Shown here: piece by piece, positions 6,314 to 12,094 of the stretch | Layout: each line of letters opens with the position of its first letter | Numbering within the stretch: position 1 is the first letter of the stretch | Source of the DNA: Pseudomonadota bacterium | GTDB taxonomy: Bacteria > Pseudomonadota > Gammaproteobacteria > Burkholderiales > Nitrosomonadaceae | Assembly (NCBI GenBank): GCA_018240935.1 | Contig: JAFEEV010000206.1 | Coordinates: 1-12,094 of the forward strand | DNA: 12,094 nucleotides | Direction of reading: 5' to 3' | Notes under the pieces: model-generated | What the model saw: the letters and a program-made list of their open reading frames with translations, nothing else | Told to the model about the DNA's origin: nothing | The model's database searches: none | Translations under genes and position numbers: made by a program

Positions 6314-6826
6314 TTAATAGTCTATGCCCCAATCAACTGTAATCCGTGAAAGCTTCAAATCCACTTTTATAATGAACTGTTCAACAAATGGAATGAGGAT
6401 TTCTTCTTTATCCTTATTCGCATGCTGTATGCGCAGAACATCGTTTGCACCGGTTTCAAGTAGGCCGACAACTTTGCCTAATACTTCGCTTTTTAGATTT
6501 ACAACCTCAGTACCGATCAAATCGGACCAGTAGTAACCATCTTTTCCATTTTCGGATAAATCGGGAAGCTGGTCGCGCGGGATTGCTATTTGCATTCCTT
6601 GCAGCTTCAGTGCTTGCGTGCGGTCGCTATATTCCTTTAGCTTTGCATTTAGTATGCTGCCGTTGATGCGGCCAGCAACTACATGCACCATCTGCCAATC
6701 TTTGTTATCTTTTGTTAGCCACCATACTGGATATTCCATTAATCCATCAATATATTCTGTATACGGATTAACTTTTATCCAGCCATAAACACCATACGGG
6801 CCGATAACATGACCCATTACCACCAT
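6314..6826 (-). CDS. rimM: 16S rRNA processing / ribosome maturation factor RimM
   Basis: A 170-residue RimM, the usual size. It binds S19 during maturation of the 30S head and aids 16S rRNA processing. The N-terminal barrel starts MVVMGHVIGPYGVYGWIKVNPYTE, a typical RimM opening. The hinge GYYWSDLIGTEVVN and the PRC-barrel part follow, with GKVVGLLETGANDVLRIQ and EILIPFVEQFIIKVDL. The frame has a stop nine codons before ATG 6826, so a longer protein is excluded; a second ATG at 6817 is possible but would trim the first strand. No strong Shine-Dalgarno is seen, and it follows rpsP by 22 bp, so it may rely on coupling. The gene is notably AT-rich compared with most of the window. Confidence 0.96.
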   Translation of the reverse strand: MVVMGHVIGPYGVYGWIKVNPYTEYIDGLMEYPVWWLTKDNKDWQMVHVVAGRINGSILNAKLKEYSDRTQALKLQGMQIAIPRDQLPDLSENGKDGYYWSDLIGTEVVNLKSEVLGKVVGLLETGANDVLRIQHANKDKEEILIPFVEQFIIKVDLKLSRITVDWGIDY

Positions 6827-6848
6827 TGGTGTCTCTTGTGTATCGACT

Positions 6849-7115
6849 TTAGCTATTTGCAGATGCTGTGTTATGCGCAGAAAACTGTTTGATCAGCCGG
6901 GTTGCTGTTGACGATAGCTGAGCGCCTTTGGATTGCCAGTAGGCAACCCGATCCAATTGAACGCGCAGCGCTTCTTCACCTTCAGCGGCGCGCGGATTAT
7001 AAAAACCGACGCGCTCAATAAACCGGCCGTCGCGGGCATAACGCGAATTAGCCACAACCATATTAAAAAACGGGCGCTTTTTTGCTCCCCCTCTTGCTAA
7101 TCGGATAATAACCAT
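6849..7115 (-). CDS. rpsP: 30S ribosomal protein S16
   Basis: An 88-residue S16, of normal length. Diagnostic blocks are MVIIRLARGGAKKRPFFNMVVANSRYARDGRFIERVGFYNPRA and VAYWQSKGAQLSSTATRLIKQF. S16 is needed for early assembly of the 30S subunit. It is the first gene of the operon with rimM, trmD and rplS on the same strand. AGGA (7124-7121 on the minus strand), 5 nt before the ATG, is its ribosome site. A good sigma-70 candidate promoter lies 60-90 bp upstream, facing this gene. Confidence 0.98.
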   Translation of the reverse strand: MVIIRLARGGAKKRPFFNMVVANSRYARDGRFIERVGFYNPRAAEGEEALRVQLDRVAYWQSKGAQLSSTATRLIKQFSAHNTASANS

Positions 7116-7173
7116 ATTTTTCCTGTAAATCTGTCAGTCTGAAAGTGTGATGCTTGAATTTGAATAACATTTA

Positions 7174-7203
7174 ATTTTACAGTAATTGTTGCGATCCTGA
7201 CAA
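7174..7203 (-). promoter_or_regulatory. Candidate sigma-70 promoter of the rpsP-rimM-trmD-rplS operon
   Basis: On the minus strand TTGTCA (7203-7198, five of six to TTGACA) and TAAAAT (7179-7174, five of six to TATAAT) are separated by 18 bp. The leader to the rpsP ATG would be about 50-55 nt and AT-rich. This is the best promoter match in the divergent gap. It overlaps the opposite-strand candidate. Confidence 0.55.
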
Positions 7204-7213
7204 GTGATAAAAT
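7186..7213 (+). promoter_or_regulatory. Candidate promoter for the GlcF-like gene, overlapping the rpsP promoter
   Basis: TTGTTG (7186-7191) and TAAAAT (7208-7213) are spaced by 16 bp on the + strand. They would start a leader of about 80 nt before the GTG at 7301. The -35 is weak and the spacing one base short of ideal, so this is only moderately supported. Its elements interleave with the minus-strand promoter. Confidence 0.35.
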
Positions 7214-7300
7214 AGCCGTGCATTTGCCGCAATACTCTTTAATTGGATTTGAATCATTAGCCAAAACCAAACATCATCGCTCCTATTCTAAGGGTTTCAA

Positions 7301-8593
7301 GTGGAGAAAAAATTGCTTTCAAAGCGTTCCAGGGATTTGATTATTGAAGAGTCGAATCAATGTGTTTCGTGCGGATTGTGTTTGCCGCATTGCCCAACAT
7401 ATCGCATGTTGAAATCGGAAGCCGACTCGCCGCGCGGACGTATTGCGTTAATGAATGGCGCGGCAAACGGGCGAATTCCATTGAATGCGCGATTTGTTCA
7501 GCATATGGACCGGTGCTTGACGTGCCGCGCTTGTGAGGCGGTTTGTCCCAATCGAGTTGCTTACGGGCAACTGATTGATGAAGCGCGCGCTTTAATTGCA
7601 AACCAGCCGGAATCAGCGGCAATTATCCGGAAATCAACGATGCGAAGTGTGCTGGAAAGATTGTTGCTTGCACAACCTATTCGTCTCGATCGATTGCGCC
7701 GGTTGTTTTACTTTATGCAAAAGAGAAAAGCGCTGCAGTGGCTGCGAAAATCGAGACTTGTAGGAAAAAGCAGATTGCTCAAATTTGCCGTGCAGCTGCC
7801 TTTGGTAAAGTTTCCCTATGTGGCCGCTGCGGAAGGAGAAAATACCGTGAGCAATTTTTGGCAGCCGGTTTACCCGGCACAAGGCGAAGCGCGTGGCGAG
7901 GTTGCTCTGTTTTTGGGCTGTGTGGCGCGCCTAACCGATGTGGCAACCTTGAATGCCGGCATTTATGTGTTAAATCGGCTGGGTTACACGGTTCATGTTC
8001 CATCGGACCAGGTTTGCTGCGGTGCTATCCATCAGCATAGCGGTGATCTGGAACAAGCGAATGACCTGGCGCGGCGGAATCAATCGGCATTTGCTAAGTT
8101 CAAAACGGTTATCGGCAGCGCATCGGGATGTGGTGTGCAATTACTTGAATCCGGGGTTGCCGGTGAACAAGCGCATATTATGGATATCAGCCGCTTTTTG
8201 ATGACAGCCGGAGGATGGGAAAGTGTCGATATTGCAGCGTTACCGCAAAAAATTTTGGTGCACGAACCGTGCAGTTTGCGCAATGTGTTGCGTGATCAAG
8301 CATATCCCTATCGATTGATTGCCCGGATACCCGGTGTGGAAGCCGTGCCTCTGGCAGGCAATGATCAATGTTGCGGCGCCGCGGGGACTTATTTCATCGA
8401 TCAGCCCAAGATTGCGGATATGTTGCTGAAAGACAAATTAGACGCGATAAGGGAAAGCGCGGCTCAACACCTGGTTACTTCCAATATCGGTTGCGCCATG
8501 CATATAGCCAATGGATTGTACGAGCAAGGAATTGATGTCGAAGTGCTGCATCCGGTTACTTTGCTGGCCAGACAAATGGGATTGAAATTATAA
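7301..8593 (+). CDS. GlcF-like (Fe-S)-binding oxidoreductase subunit
   Basis: A 430-residue protein with the layout of glycolate oxidase subunit GlcF. Two [4Fe-4S] ferredoxin motifs come first: C21-x2-C24-x2-C27-x3-C31-P and C72-x2-C75-x2-C78-x3-C82-P. Two CCG (cysteine-rich) domains follow: C207 with C239-C240-G and C277, and C324 with C357-C358-G and the Cys of NIGCAMHI. All expected cysteines are present, so it should carry electrons from a flavin dehydrogenase partner. No GlcD or GlcE gene is adjacent, so the substrate (glycolate, D-lactate or other) cannot be deduced; related CCG proteins occur in LutA and heterodisulfide reductase systems. The start is GTG 7301, with AAGGG 6 nt upstream. 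No signal peptide is seen, so it is cytoplasmic or bound to the inner membrane surface. Confidence 0.87.
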   Translation: MEKKLLSKRSRDLIIEESNQCVSCGLCLPHCPTYRMLKSEADSPRGRIALMNGAANGRIPLNARFVQHMDRCLTCRACEAVCPNRVAYGQLIDEARALIANQPESAAIIRKSTMRSVLERLLLAQPIRLDRLRRLFYFMQKRKALQWLRKSRLVGKSRLLKFAVQLPLVKFPYVAAAEGENTVSNFWQPVYPAQGEARGEVALFLGCVARLTDVATLNAGIYVLNRLGYTVHVPSDQVCCGAIHQHSGDLEQANDLARRNQSAFAKFKTVIGSASGCGVQLLESGVAGEQAHIMDISRFLMTAGGWESVDIAALPQKILVHEPCSLRNVLRDQAYPYRLIARIPGVEAVPLAGNDQCCGAAGTYFIDQPKIADMLLKDKLDAIRESAAQHLVTSNIGCAMHIANGLYEQGIDVEVLHPVTLLARQMGLKL

Positions 8594-8635
8594 CCGGACA
8601 AAATTTTAGTGTACCTAAATGCGTGCATATCGTCC

Positions 8636-8641
8636 TATAAT
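8636..8641 (+). promoter_or_regulatory. Candidate -10 element for coq7
   Basis: A perfect TATAAT lies 38 bp before the coq7 ATG, within the 86-bp gap after the GlcF-like gene. No good -35 occurs at 16-18 bp, so it is either a weak or activator-dependent promoter or coincidental. Confidence 0.35.
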
Positions 8642-8679
8642 GGCGCGTCAATTCTTATTCACGGACGAAGTAAAAAACA

Positions 8680-9306
8680 ATGATTACGATCGATAAGCTT
8701 ATCATTGGGTTTGACAGTGCCCTGCGCACGTTACTGACACCGGCGCAGACAGCGCGGCCGGTGCCCGGTGGCGAATTGCCGGAAGCCGAGATGACGGATG
8801 CGGAAAAACGCTTGTCGTGCGCGCTGATGCGGGTCAATCATGTCGGCGAAGTATGCGCGCAAGCATTGTATCAGGGGCAAGGCTTAACGGCGCGCAACGA
8901 AACAGTGCAGCAAACGCTGATGCAGGCAGCGCGCGAGGAAACGGAACATTTGGCCTGGACGGAGCGCCGCATCGCTGAACTGGGCGGGCATAAAAGCTTG
9001 CTGAATCCGCTTTGGTATGGTGGATCTTTCGCCATCGGTGTCGTGGCAGGTATGCTGGGGGACAAGTGGAACCTAGGCTTTCTGGCCGAAACGGAGCACC
9101 AGGTTGGTGCGCATCTGGCCGGACATCTGGAACGCTTGCCCAATCACGACGAGAAAAGCCGCGCTATCGTGACGCAAATGAAAATCGATGAAGCCAGTCA
9201 TGCGACCATGGCGTTGTCATACGGTGGCGCGGAACTGCCGCTGCCGGTGAAGTTGACCATGAAACTTGGATCGAAAGTAATGACTCATACCGCATACTGG
9301 GTGTGA
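8680..9306 (+). CDS. coq7: Demethoxyubiquinone hydroxylase (Coq7)
   Basis: A 208-residue di-iron hydroxylase that adds the C6 hydroxyl to the ubiquinone ring, the penultimate step of ubiquinone synthesis, at the inner membrane. The six carboxylate-bridged iron ligands can be placed: E57 in RVNHVGE, E87 and H90 in EETEH, E139 in ETEHQ, and E171 and H174 in DEASH. The hydrophobic helix around LWYGGSFAIGVVAGMLG (111-127) is the usual membrane-dipping segment, and the protein ends in the typical MTHTAYWV. Length and order match bacterial Coq7, which replaces flavin-dependent UbiF/Coq6-type enzymes in many proteobacteria. It stands between the GlcF-like gene and yqgE, with a possible promoter of its own. 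The ribosome site (GGACGAAG, about 10 nt before the ATG) is weak. Confidence 0.96.
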   Translation: MITIDKLIIGFDSALRTLLTPAQTARPVPGGELPEAEMTDAEKRLSCALMRVNHVGEVCAQALYQGQGLTARNETVQQTLMQAAREETEHLAWTERRIAELGGHKSLLNPLWYGGSFAIGVVAGMLGDKWNLGFLAETEHQVGAHLAGHLERLPNHDEKSRAIVTQMKIDEASHATMALSYGGAELPLPVKLTMKLGSKVMTHTAYWV

Positions 9307-9383
9307 TGCGCGTTATTGGATTTGAAAGTTGGCGCTTACAAGAAAAATCGGAATAACAAGTCATTGATCAAAAGACATTCGCA

Positions 9384-9944
9384 ATGAAAAGTATCAATCT
9401 GACACATCATTTTTTGATTGCAATGCCGGCCATGGCAGATTCTGTCTTTTCCAAGACGCTGACGTATATTTGTGAGCATAACGAGCAAGGCGCGCTCGGT
9501 ATCGTCATCAACCGGCCTACCGATTTAACGATGATCAATCTTTTCAAACAATTGGGTATTCCACCGGCTGAGTCTTTCGTGGAGTCAACGCCGGTGCTGT
9601 TTGGCGGGCCGGTACAATTGGATTGCGGGTTCGTGCTGCATCAACCGGTCGGCAAGTGGCAATCCACGCTAACCGTGAATGGGGAAGTGGGATTGACGAC
9701 TTCATTGGATATTTTGAAAGCCATCGCCAACGCCGAAGGGCCGGATCAGGTTTTGATCGCGATGGGGTATGCAGGGTGGGCTGCGGGGCAGATCGAGCAC
9801 GAGCTGGCGCAGAATGCATGGCTGACCGTGCCTGCTTCAACCGCTATCATATTCGATATGCCCACGGAAGAACGGCTCCCGGCCGCCATGCAGCTGCTGG
9901 GAATTCACGACGCGAATCTTTCCAACGAAGTCGGACATGCCTAA
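9384..9944 (+). CDS. yqgE: YqgE/AlgH family protein (UPF0301)
   Basis: A 186-residue YqgE/AlgH protein, standard length. The start NLTHHFLIAMPAMADSVFSKTLTYICEHNEQGALGIVINRP is close to the family consensus, followed by VLFGGPVQLDCGFVLH and the block LIAMGYAGWAAGQIEHELAQNAWL. Family members are cytoplasmic single-domain proteins of unresolved biochemistry; AlgH was named for an alginate phenotype in Pseudomonas. The gene's last 8 bases overlap the start of ruvX, a pairing seen in many proteobacteria, which supports both calls. The preceding gap of 77 bp has no convincing promoter or strong Shine-Dalgarno. Confidence 0.95.
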   Translation: MKSINLTHHFLIAMPAMADSVFSKTLTYICEHNEQGALGIVINRPTDLTMINLFKQLGIPPAESFVESTPVLFGGPVQLDCGFVLHQPVGKWQSTLTVNGEVGLTTSLDILKAIANAEGPDQVLIAMGYAGWAAGQIEHELAQNAWLTVPASTAIIFDMPTEERLPAAMQLLGIHDANLSNEVGHA

Positions 9945-10410
9945 TCATTTACCGCTGCCGGAAAACCAGTTTTTTGACCAACCGCAAGCGGGAGCTGTTT
10001 TGTCTTTCGATTTTGGAAAAAAACGGATCGGTGTGGCTGTGGGCAATACGGCCGTCAGAGTGGCGCATCCTCTGGTAACGGTGGATAGCGAAGTGACGGA
10101 GCGGCGTTTCGCGCTGATCGGGCAATTGATTCAAACCTGGCAGCCGGTTTTGCTGATCGTCGGGTTGCCGCTGCATAGTGACGGAACGGCACATGAATTG
10201 ACGCAATTAAGCCAGCGTTTCGCGCGGCGGCTGTCCGGTCGCTTTAATATCAGAGTGATCATGAAAGACGAGCGCTATACCAGTGAAATTGCCAGCACAT
10301 CGTTGCGCGAAGCCGGTGTCGCGGGCAGAAAACAAAAAGCGGTACTGGATCAGGCCGCCGCGCAACAAATCCTGCAATCATTTTTTGACGAACAGCATGC
10401 CGCTACCTGA
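9937..10410 (+). CDS. ruvX: RuvX/YqgF family Holliday-junction resolvase-like nuclease
   Basis: A 157-residue RNase H-fold protein. The opening strand LSFDFGKKRIGVAVG has the first catalytic Asp at D25. LLIVGLPLHSDGTAHE (72-87) is the family's G-L-P core. KDERYTS supplies an acidic residue at E112, and VLDQAAAQQIL carries D138, completing the acidic triad. The family includes E. coli YqgF, linked to pre-16S rRNA 5' end maturation and to Holliday junction resolution, so the in vivo role is either or both. The N-terminal 20 residues before the first strand are longer than usual and not conserved. The gene overlaps yqgE by 8 bp and pyrR by 14 bp, so it should be translated as part of the same message. 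Confidence 0.95.
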   Translation: MPNHLPLPENQFFDQPQAGAVLSFDFGKKRIGVAVGNTAVRVAHPLVTVDSEVTERRFALIGQLIQTWQPVLLIVGLPLHSDGTAHELTQLSQRFARRLSGRFNIRVIMKDERYTSEIASTSLREAGVAGRKQKAVLDQAAAQQILQSFFDEQHAAT

Positions 10411-10903
10411 CGCTGAAGCTGCATTCGAGAGTCTTGCTAAAAAAATCCAAGCCGATGCGGATCGGGATTTCTCGTTGATCGGTATTCACACTGGCGGGGT
10501 GTGGCTGGCTGAGCGCCTGCATCAAGAGCTGGGAATCAAACAGCCGCTCGGTACTTTGGATGTCGCTTTTTATCGCGACGATTTCGATAAAATCGGCTTG
10601 CATCCGCAAGTTAAGCCGTCGGAAATACCGTTTGCCGTGGAAGGCGCGCATATTCTGCTGCTGGATGACGTACTGCAAACAGGCCGCACCATTCGCGCGG
10701 CGATCAATGAGTTGTTCGACTACGGCCGCCCCGCTTCGATTAGTCTGGCGGCTTTGGTCGACCGGGGCGGCAGGGAATTGCCGATCGCCGCGCAATACAC
10801 CGGTATAACCCTGGAGCTGCCAGCGGATAAAATGCTTGAATTAAGACGTGATGAGAATGGGAAGTTAAGCTTTCATTTGTACGATAAGAACCTGCCGGAA
10901 TGA
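10397..10903 (+). CDS. pyrR: PyrR: pyrimidine operon regulator / uracil phosphoribosyltransferase
   Basis: A 168-residue type I phosphoribosyltransferase of the PyrR family. LLLDDVLQTGRT (87-98) is the PRPP-binding loop. GTLDVAFYRDDF (52-63) and LVDRGGRELPIAAQYTG (120-136) are PyrR-specific. PyrR makes UMP from uracil and PRPP and, in Gram-positives, binds pyr mRNA to cause attenuation. I see no attenuator leader within the tightly packed genes here, so only the enzymatic role is supported. ATG 10397 is chosen over the in-frame start at 10283 because residues before it do not resemble the family and lie inside ruvX. The gene overlaps ruvX by 14 bp and pyrB by 4 bp (ATGA). Confidence 0.94.
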   Translation: MPLPDAEAAFESLAKKIQADADRDFSLIGIHTGGVWLAERLHQELGIKQPLGTLDVAFYRDDFDKIGLHPQVKPSEIPFAVEGAHILLLDDVLQTGRTIRAAINELFDYGRPASISLAALVDRGGRELPIAAQYTGITLELPADKMLELRRDENGKLSFHLYDKNLPE

Positions 10904-11859
10904 TCAATAGAAACCCGCAACTGGATGAACATGGCGCGTTGCAGCATTTGCTGACGACCGAAGGACTGCCCGCTTCCGTTTTATTGCACATCCTGGATAC
11001 CGCCGAGTCGTTTGTCGGTGTCACGGAGCGTGATGTCAAGAAAATCCCTCTGCTGCGCGGCAAGTCGATATTCAATCTTTTTTTTGAGCCCAGCACACGC
11101 ACGCGCACGACTTTTGAAATCGCCGCCAAGCGTCTGTCGGCGGATGTGTTCAACCTGAATATCGCCGTTTCCGCGCAATCCAAAGGTGAAACGCTGCTGG
11201 ATACGGTCAACAATCTTTCCGCGATGAATGCCGACATGTTTGTCGTGCGGCATTCGCAGAGCGGGGCGGCGCATTTGATTGCGAAACATGTGCAACCGGA
11301 TATTCATGTCATCAACGCCGGCGACGGCAGTCATGCCCATCCGACGCAAGCTTTACTCGATATGTTTACGATCCGCCGTTTCAAACAGGACTTTCGTAAC
11401 TTGCGCGTCGCCATTATCGGCGACATTCTGCATTCCCGCGTGGCGCGCTCGCAGATTCATGCATTGACCACGCTCGGTGTGCCGGAAGTGCGCGTGATTG
11501 CTCCTAAGACGCTGCTGCCCAAAATGGTGGAGCGCTTGGGGGTGCATGTTTATCACGATATGGCGAAGGGGTTGAAGGATATCGACGTGTTGATGATGCT
11601 GCGCTTGCAGAATGAGCGTATGAAAGGCGCGAATCTGCCCAGCCCGGAGGAATATTTCAAATATTACGGACTCACTCCGGAAAAATTATCGCTGGCCCGG
11701 CGCGATGCCATTGTGATGCATCCGGGACCGATGAATCGCGGTGTCGAGATCGATTCGGAAGTTGCGGACGGCAAACAGTCGGTCATTTTGCCGCAGGTAA
11801 CCTTCGGCATAGCGGTGCGCATGGCGGTGATGTCGATTCTGGCGGGCAATCAGGTTTAG
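10900..11859 (+). CDS. pyrB: Aspartate carbamoyltransferase catalytic subunit
   Basis: A 319-residue ATCase that joins carbamoyl phosphate and aspartate in the first committed step of pyrimidine synthesis. FFEPSTRTRTTFE (61-73) contains the STRTR carbamoyl-phosphate loop. K95 in SAQSKGET is the equivalent of the active-site Lys that reaches over from the neighbouring subunit. HAHPTQALLD (145-154), MMLRLQNERM and HPGPMNRGVEID complete the active site. About 11 residues precede the usual N-terminus, as in ATCases that bind a dihydroorotase-like partner. No pyrI is present and pyrC' follows at 9 bp, so a mixed PyrB-PyrC' complex of the Pseudomonas type is inferred. Translation probably couples to pyrR through the ATGA overlap. 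Confidence 0.97.
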   Translation: MINRNPQLDEHGALQHLLTTEGLPASVLLHILDTAESFVGVTERDVKKIPLLRGKSIFNLFFEPSTRTRTTFEIAAKRLSADVFNLNIAVSAQSKGETLLDTVNNLSAMNADMFVVRHSQSGAAHLIAKHVQPDIHVINAGDGSHAHPTQALLDMFTIRRFKQDFRNLRVAIIGDILHSRVARSQIHALTTLGVPEVRVIAPKTLLPKMVERLGVHVYHDMAKGLKDIDVLMMLRLQNERMKGANLPSPEEYFKYYGLTPEKLSLARRDAIVMHPGPMNRGVEIDSEVADGKQSVILPQVTFGIAVRMAVMSILAGNQV

Positions 11860-11868
11860 AGGGATTGC

Positions 11869-12094
11869 ATGAGAATTCATATCAAAAATGGGCGCTTGAT
11901 CGATCCGAAAAACGGTATCGATGCCGTGCAGGATATTTTTATCGCCAAAGGTAAAATCGTGGCCATTGGTGCGGCGCCCAGCGAGTTTCGAGCCAGCCGG
12001 GTGATCGATGCGCAATCGCGTGTCGTGTGCCCGGGATTGGTGGATCTGTCGGTGCGCTTGCGTGAACCGGGATTGGAATACATGGCGACGCTGG
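11869..12094 (+). CDS. pyrC': Dihydroorotase-like protein, probable non-catalytic PyrC' (3' end outside window)
   Basis: The first 75 codons of a dihydroorotase-fold protein. MRIHIKNGRLIDP, DIFIAKGKIVAIG and VIDAQSRVVCPGLVDL form the small beta domain common to amidohydrolases. The barrel begins VDLSVRLREPGLEYMATL. Active enzymes have H-x-H here (DLHVHLREPG), and these histidines bind zinc. In this protein they are S61 and R63, so the metal site appears lost, as in the inactive PyrC' that scaffolds Pseudomonas ATCase. AGAGGG at 11858-11863 lies 5 nt before the ATG. A separate active PyrC would be expected elsewhere in the genome. The rest of the protein is not visible. Confidence 0.88.
   Translation, partial: MRIHIKNGRLIDPKNGIDAVQDIFIAKGKIVAIGAAPSEFRASRVIDAQSRVVCPGLVDLSVRLREPGLEYMATL

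Noticed and set aside
10283..10396. Longer N-terminus for PyrR
   Set aside because: These codons lie in the ruvX gene and encode residues unlike PyrR; the family sequence begins near ATG 10397.
10283..10396. PyrR-binding attenuator ahead of the pyr genes
   Set aside because: There is no leader: pyrR starts within ruvX and pyrB within pyrR, leaving no room for the usual antiterminator/terminator set.

Overview
The window looks like ordinary chromosome from a Gram-negative bacterium, most likely a betaproteobacterium and plausibly a Nitrosomonas-type ammonia oxidiser. This rests on the protein sequences, the classic rpsP-rimM-trmD-rplS operon, a yqgE-ruvX-pyrR-pyrB-pyrC' string, coq7 (ubiquinone synthesis) and a DUF2024 protein resembling one I recall from Nitrosomonas europaea. 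The genus is an inference. No rRNA, tRNA, CRISPR array, insertion sequence or phage gene was seen.

Region 1 (1-3571, + strand) looks like the end of a surface- or exopolysaccharide cluster: the C-terminal part of an FkbM-type methyltransferase, a family 2 glycosyltransferase with an unexplained C-terminal extension, an O-antigen ligase/polymerase-like membrane protein and a soluble O-methyltransferase. Together they suggest building, polymerising or ligating, and methylating a glycan.

Region 2 (3572-5121, + strand) holds three small, separately spaced genes: a DUF2024 protein with a CxxCH motif but no export signal, an exported IalB-like protein, and an ArsC-family thioredoxin-fold protein with a CxxC active site. 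It ends at a perfect 9-bp inverted repeat between converging genes.

Region 3 (5122-7115, - strand) is the ribosome and tRNA-modification operon, transcribed rpsP, rimM, trmD, rplS with tight or overlapping junctions. The rimM part is strikingly AT-rich. A 185-bp divergent intergenic region (7116-7300) carries candidate promoters facing both ways, with overlapping elements.

Region 4 (7301-12094, + strand) starts with a GlcF-like double [4Fe-4S] protein with GTG start and no glcD/glcE beside it, then coq7. It continues with a compact run: yqgE, ruvX, pyrR and pyrB overlap in series, and pyrC' follows after 9 bp. The dihydroorotase-like pyrC' is cut by the window end, and its N-terminal HxH zinc motif is replaced by S-V-R. 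It is therefore probably the non-catalytic partner that assembles with aspartate carbamoyltransferase.

I did not find a convincing new multi-gene system. The best leads are single-gene oddities: the DUF2024 cysteine cluster, the CxxC ArsC-like protein, the glycosyltransferase extension and the degenerate dihydroorotase.
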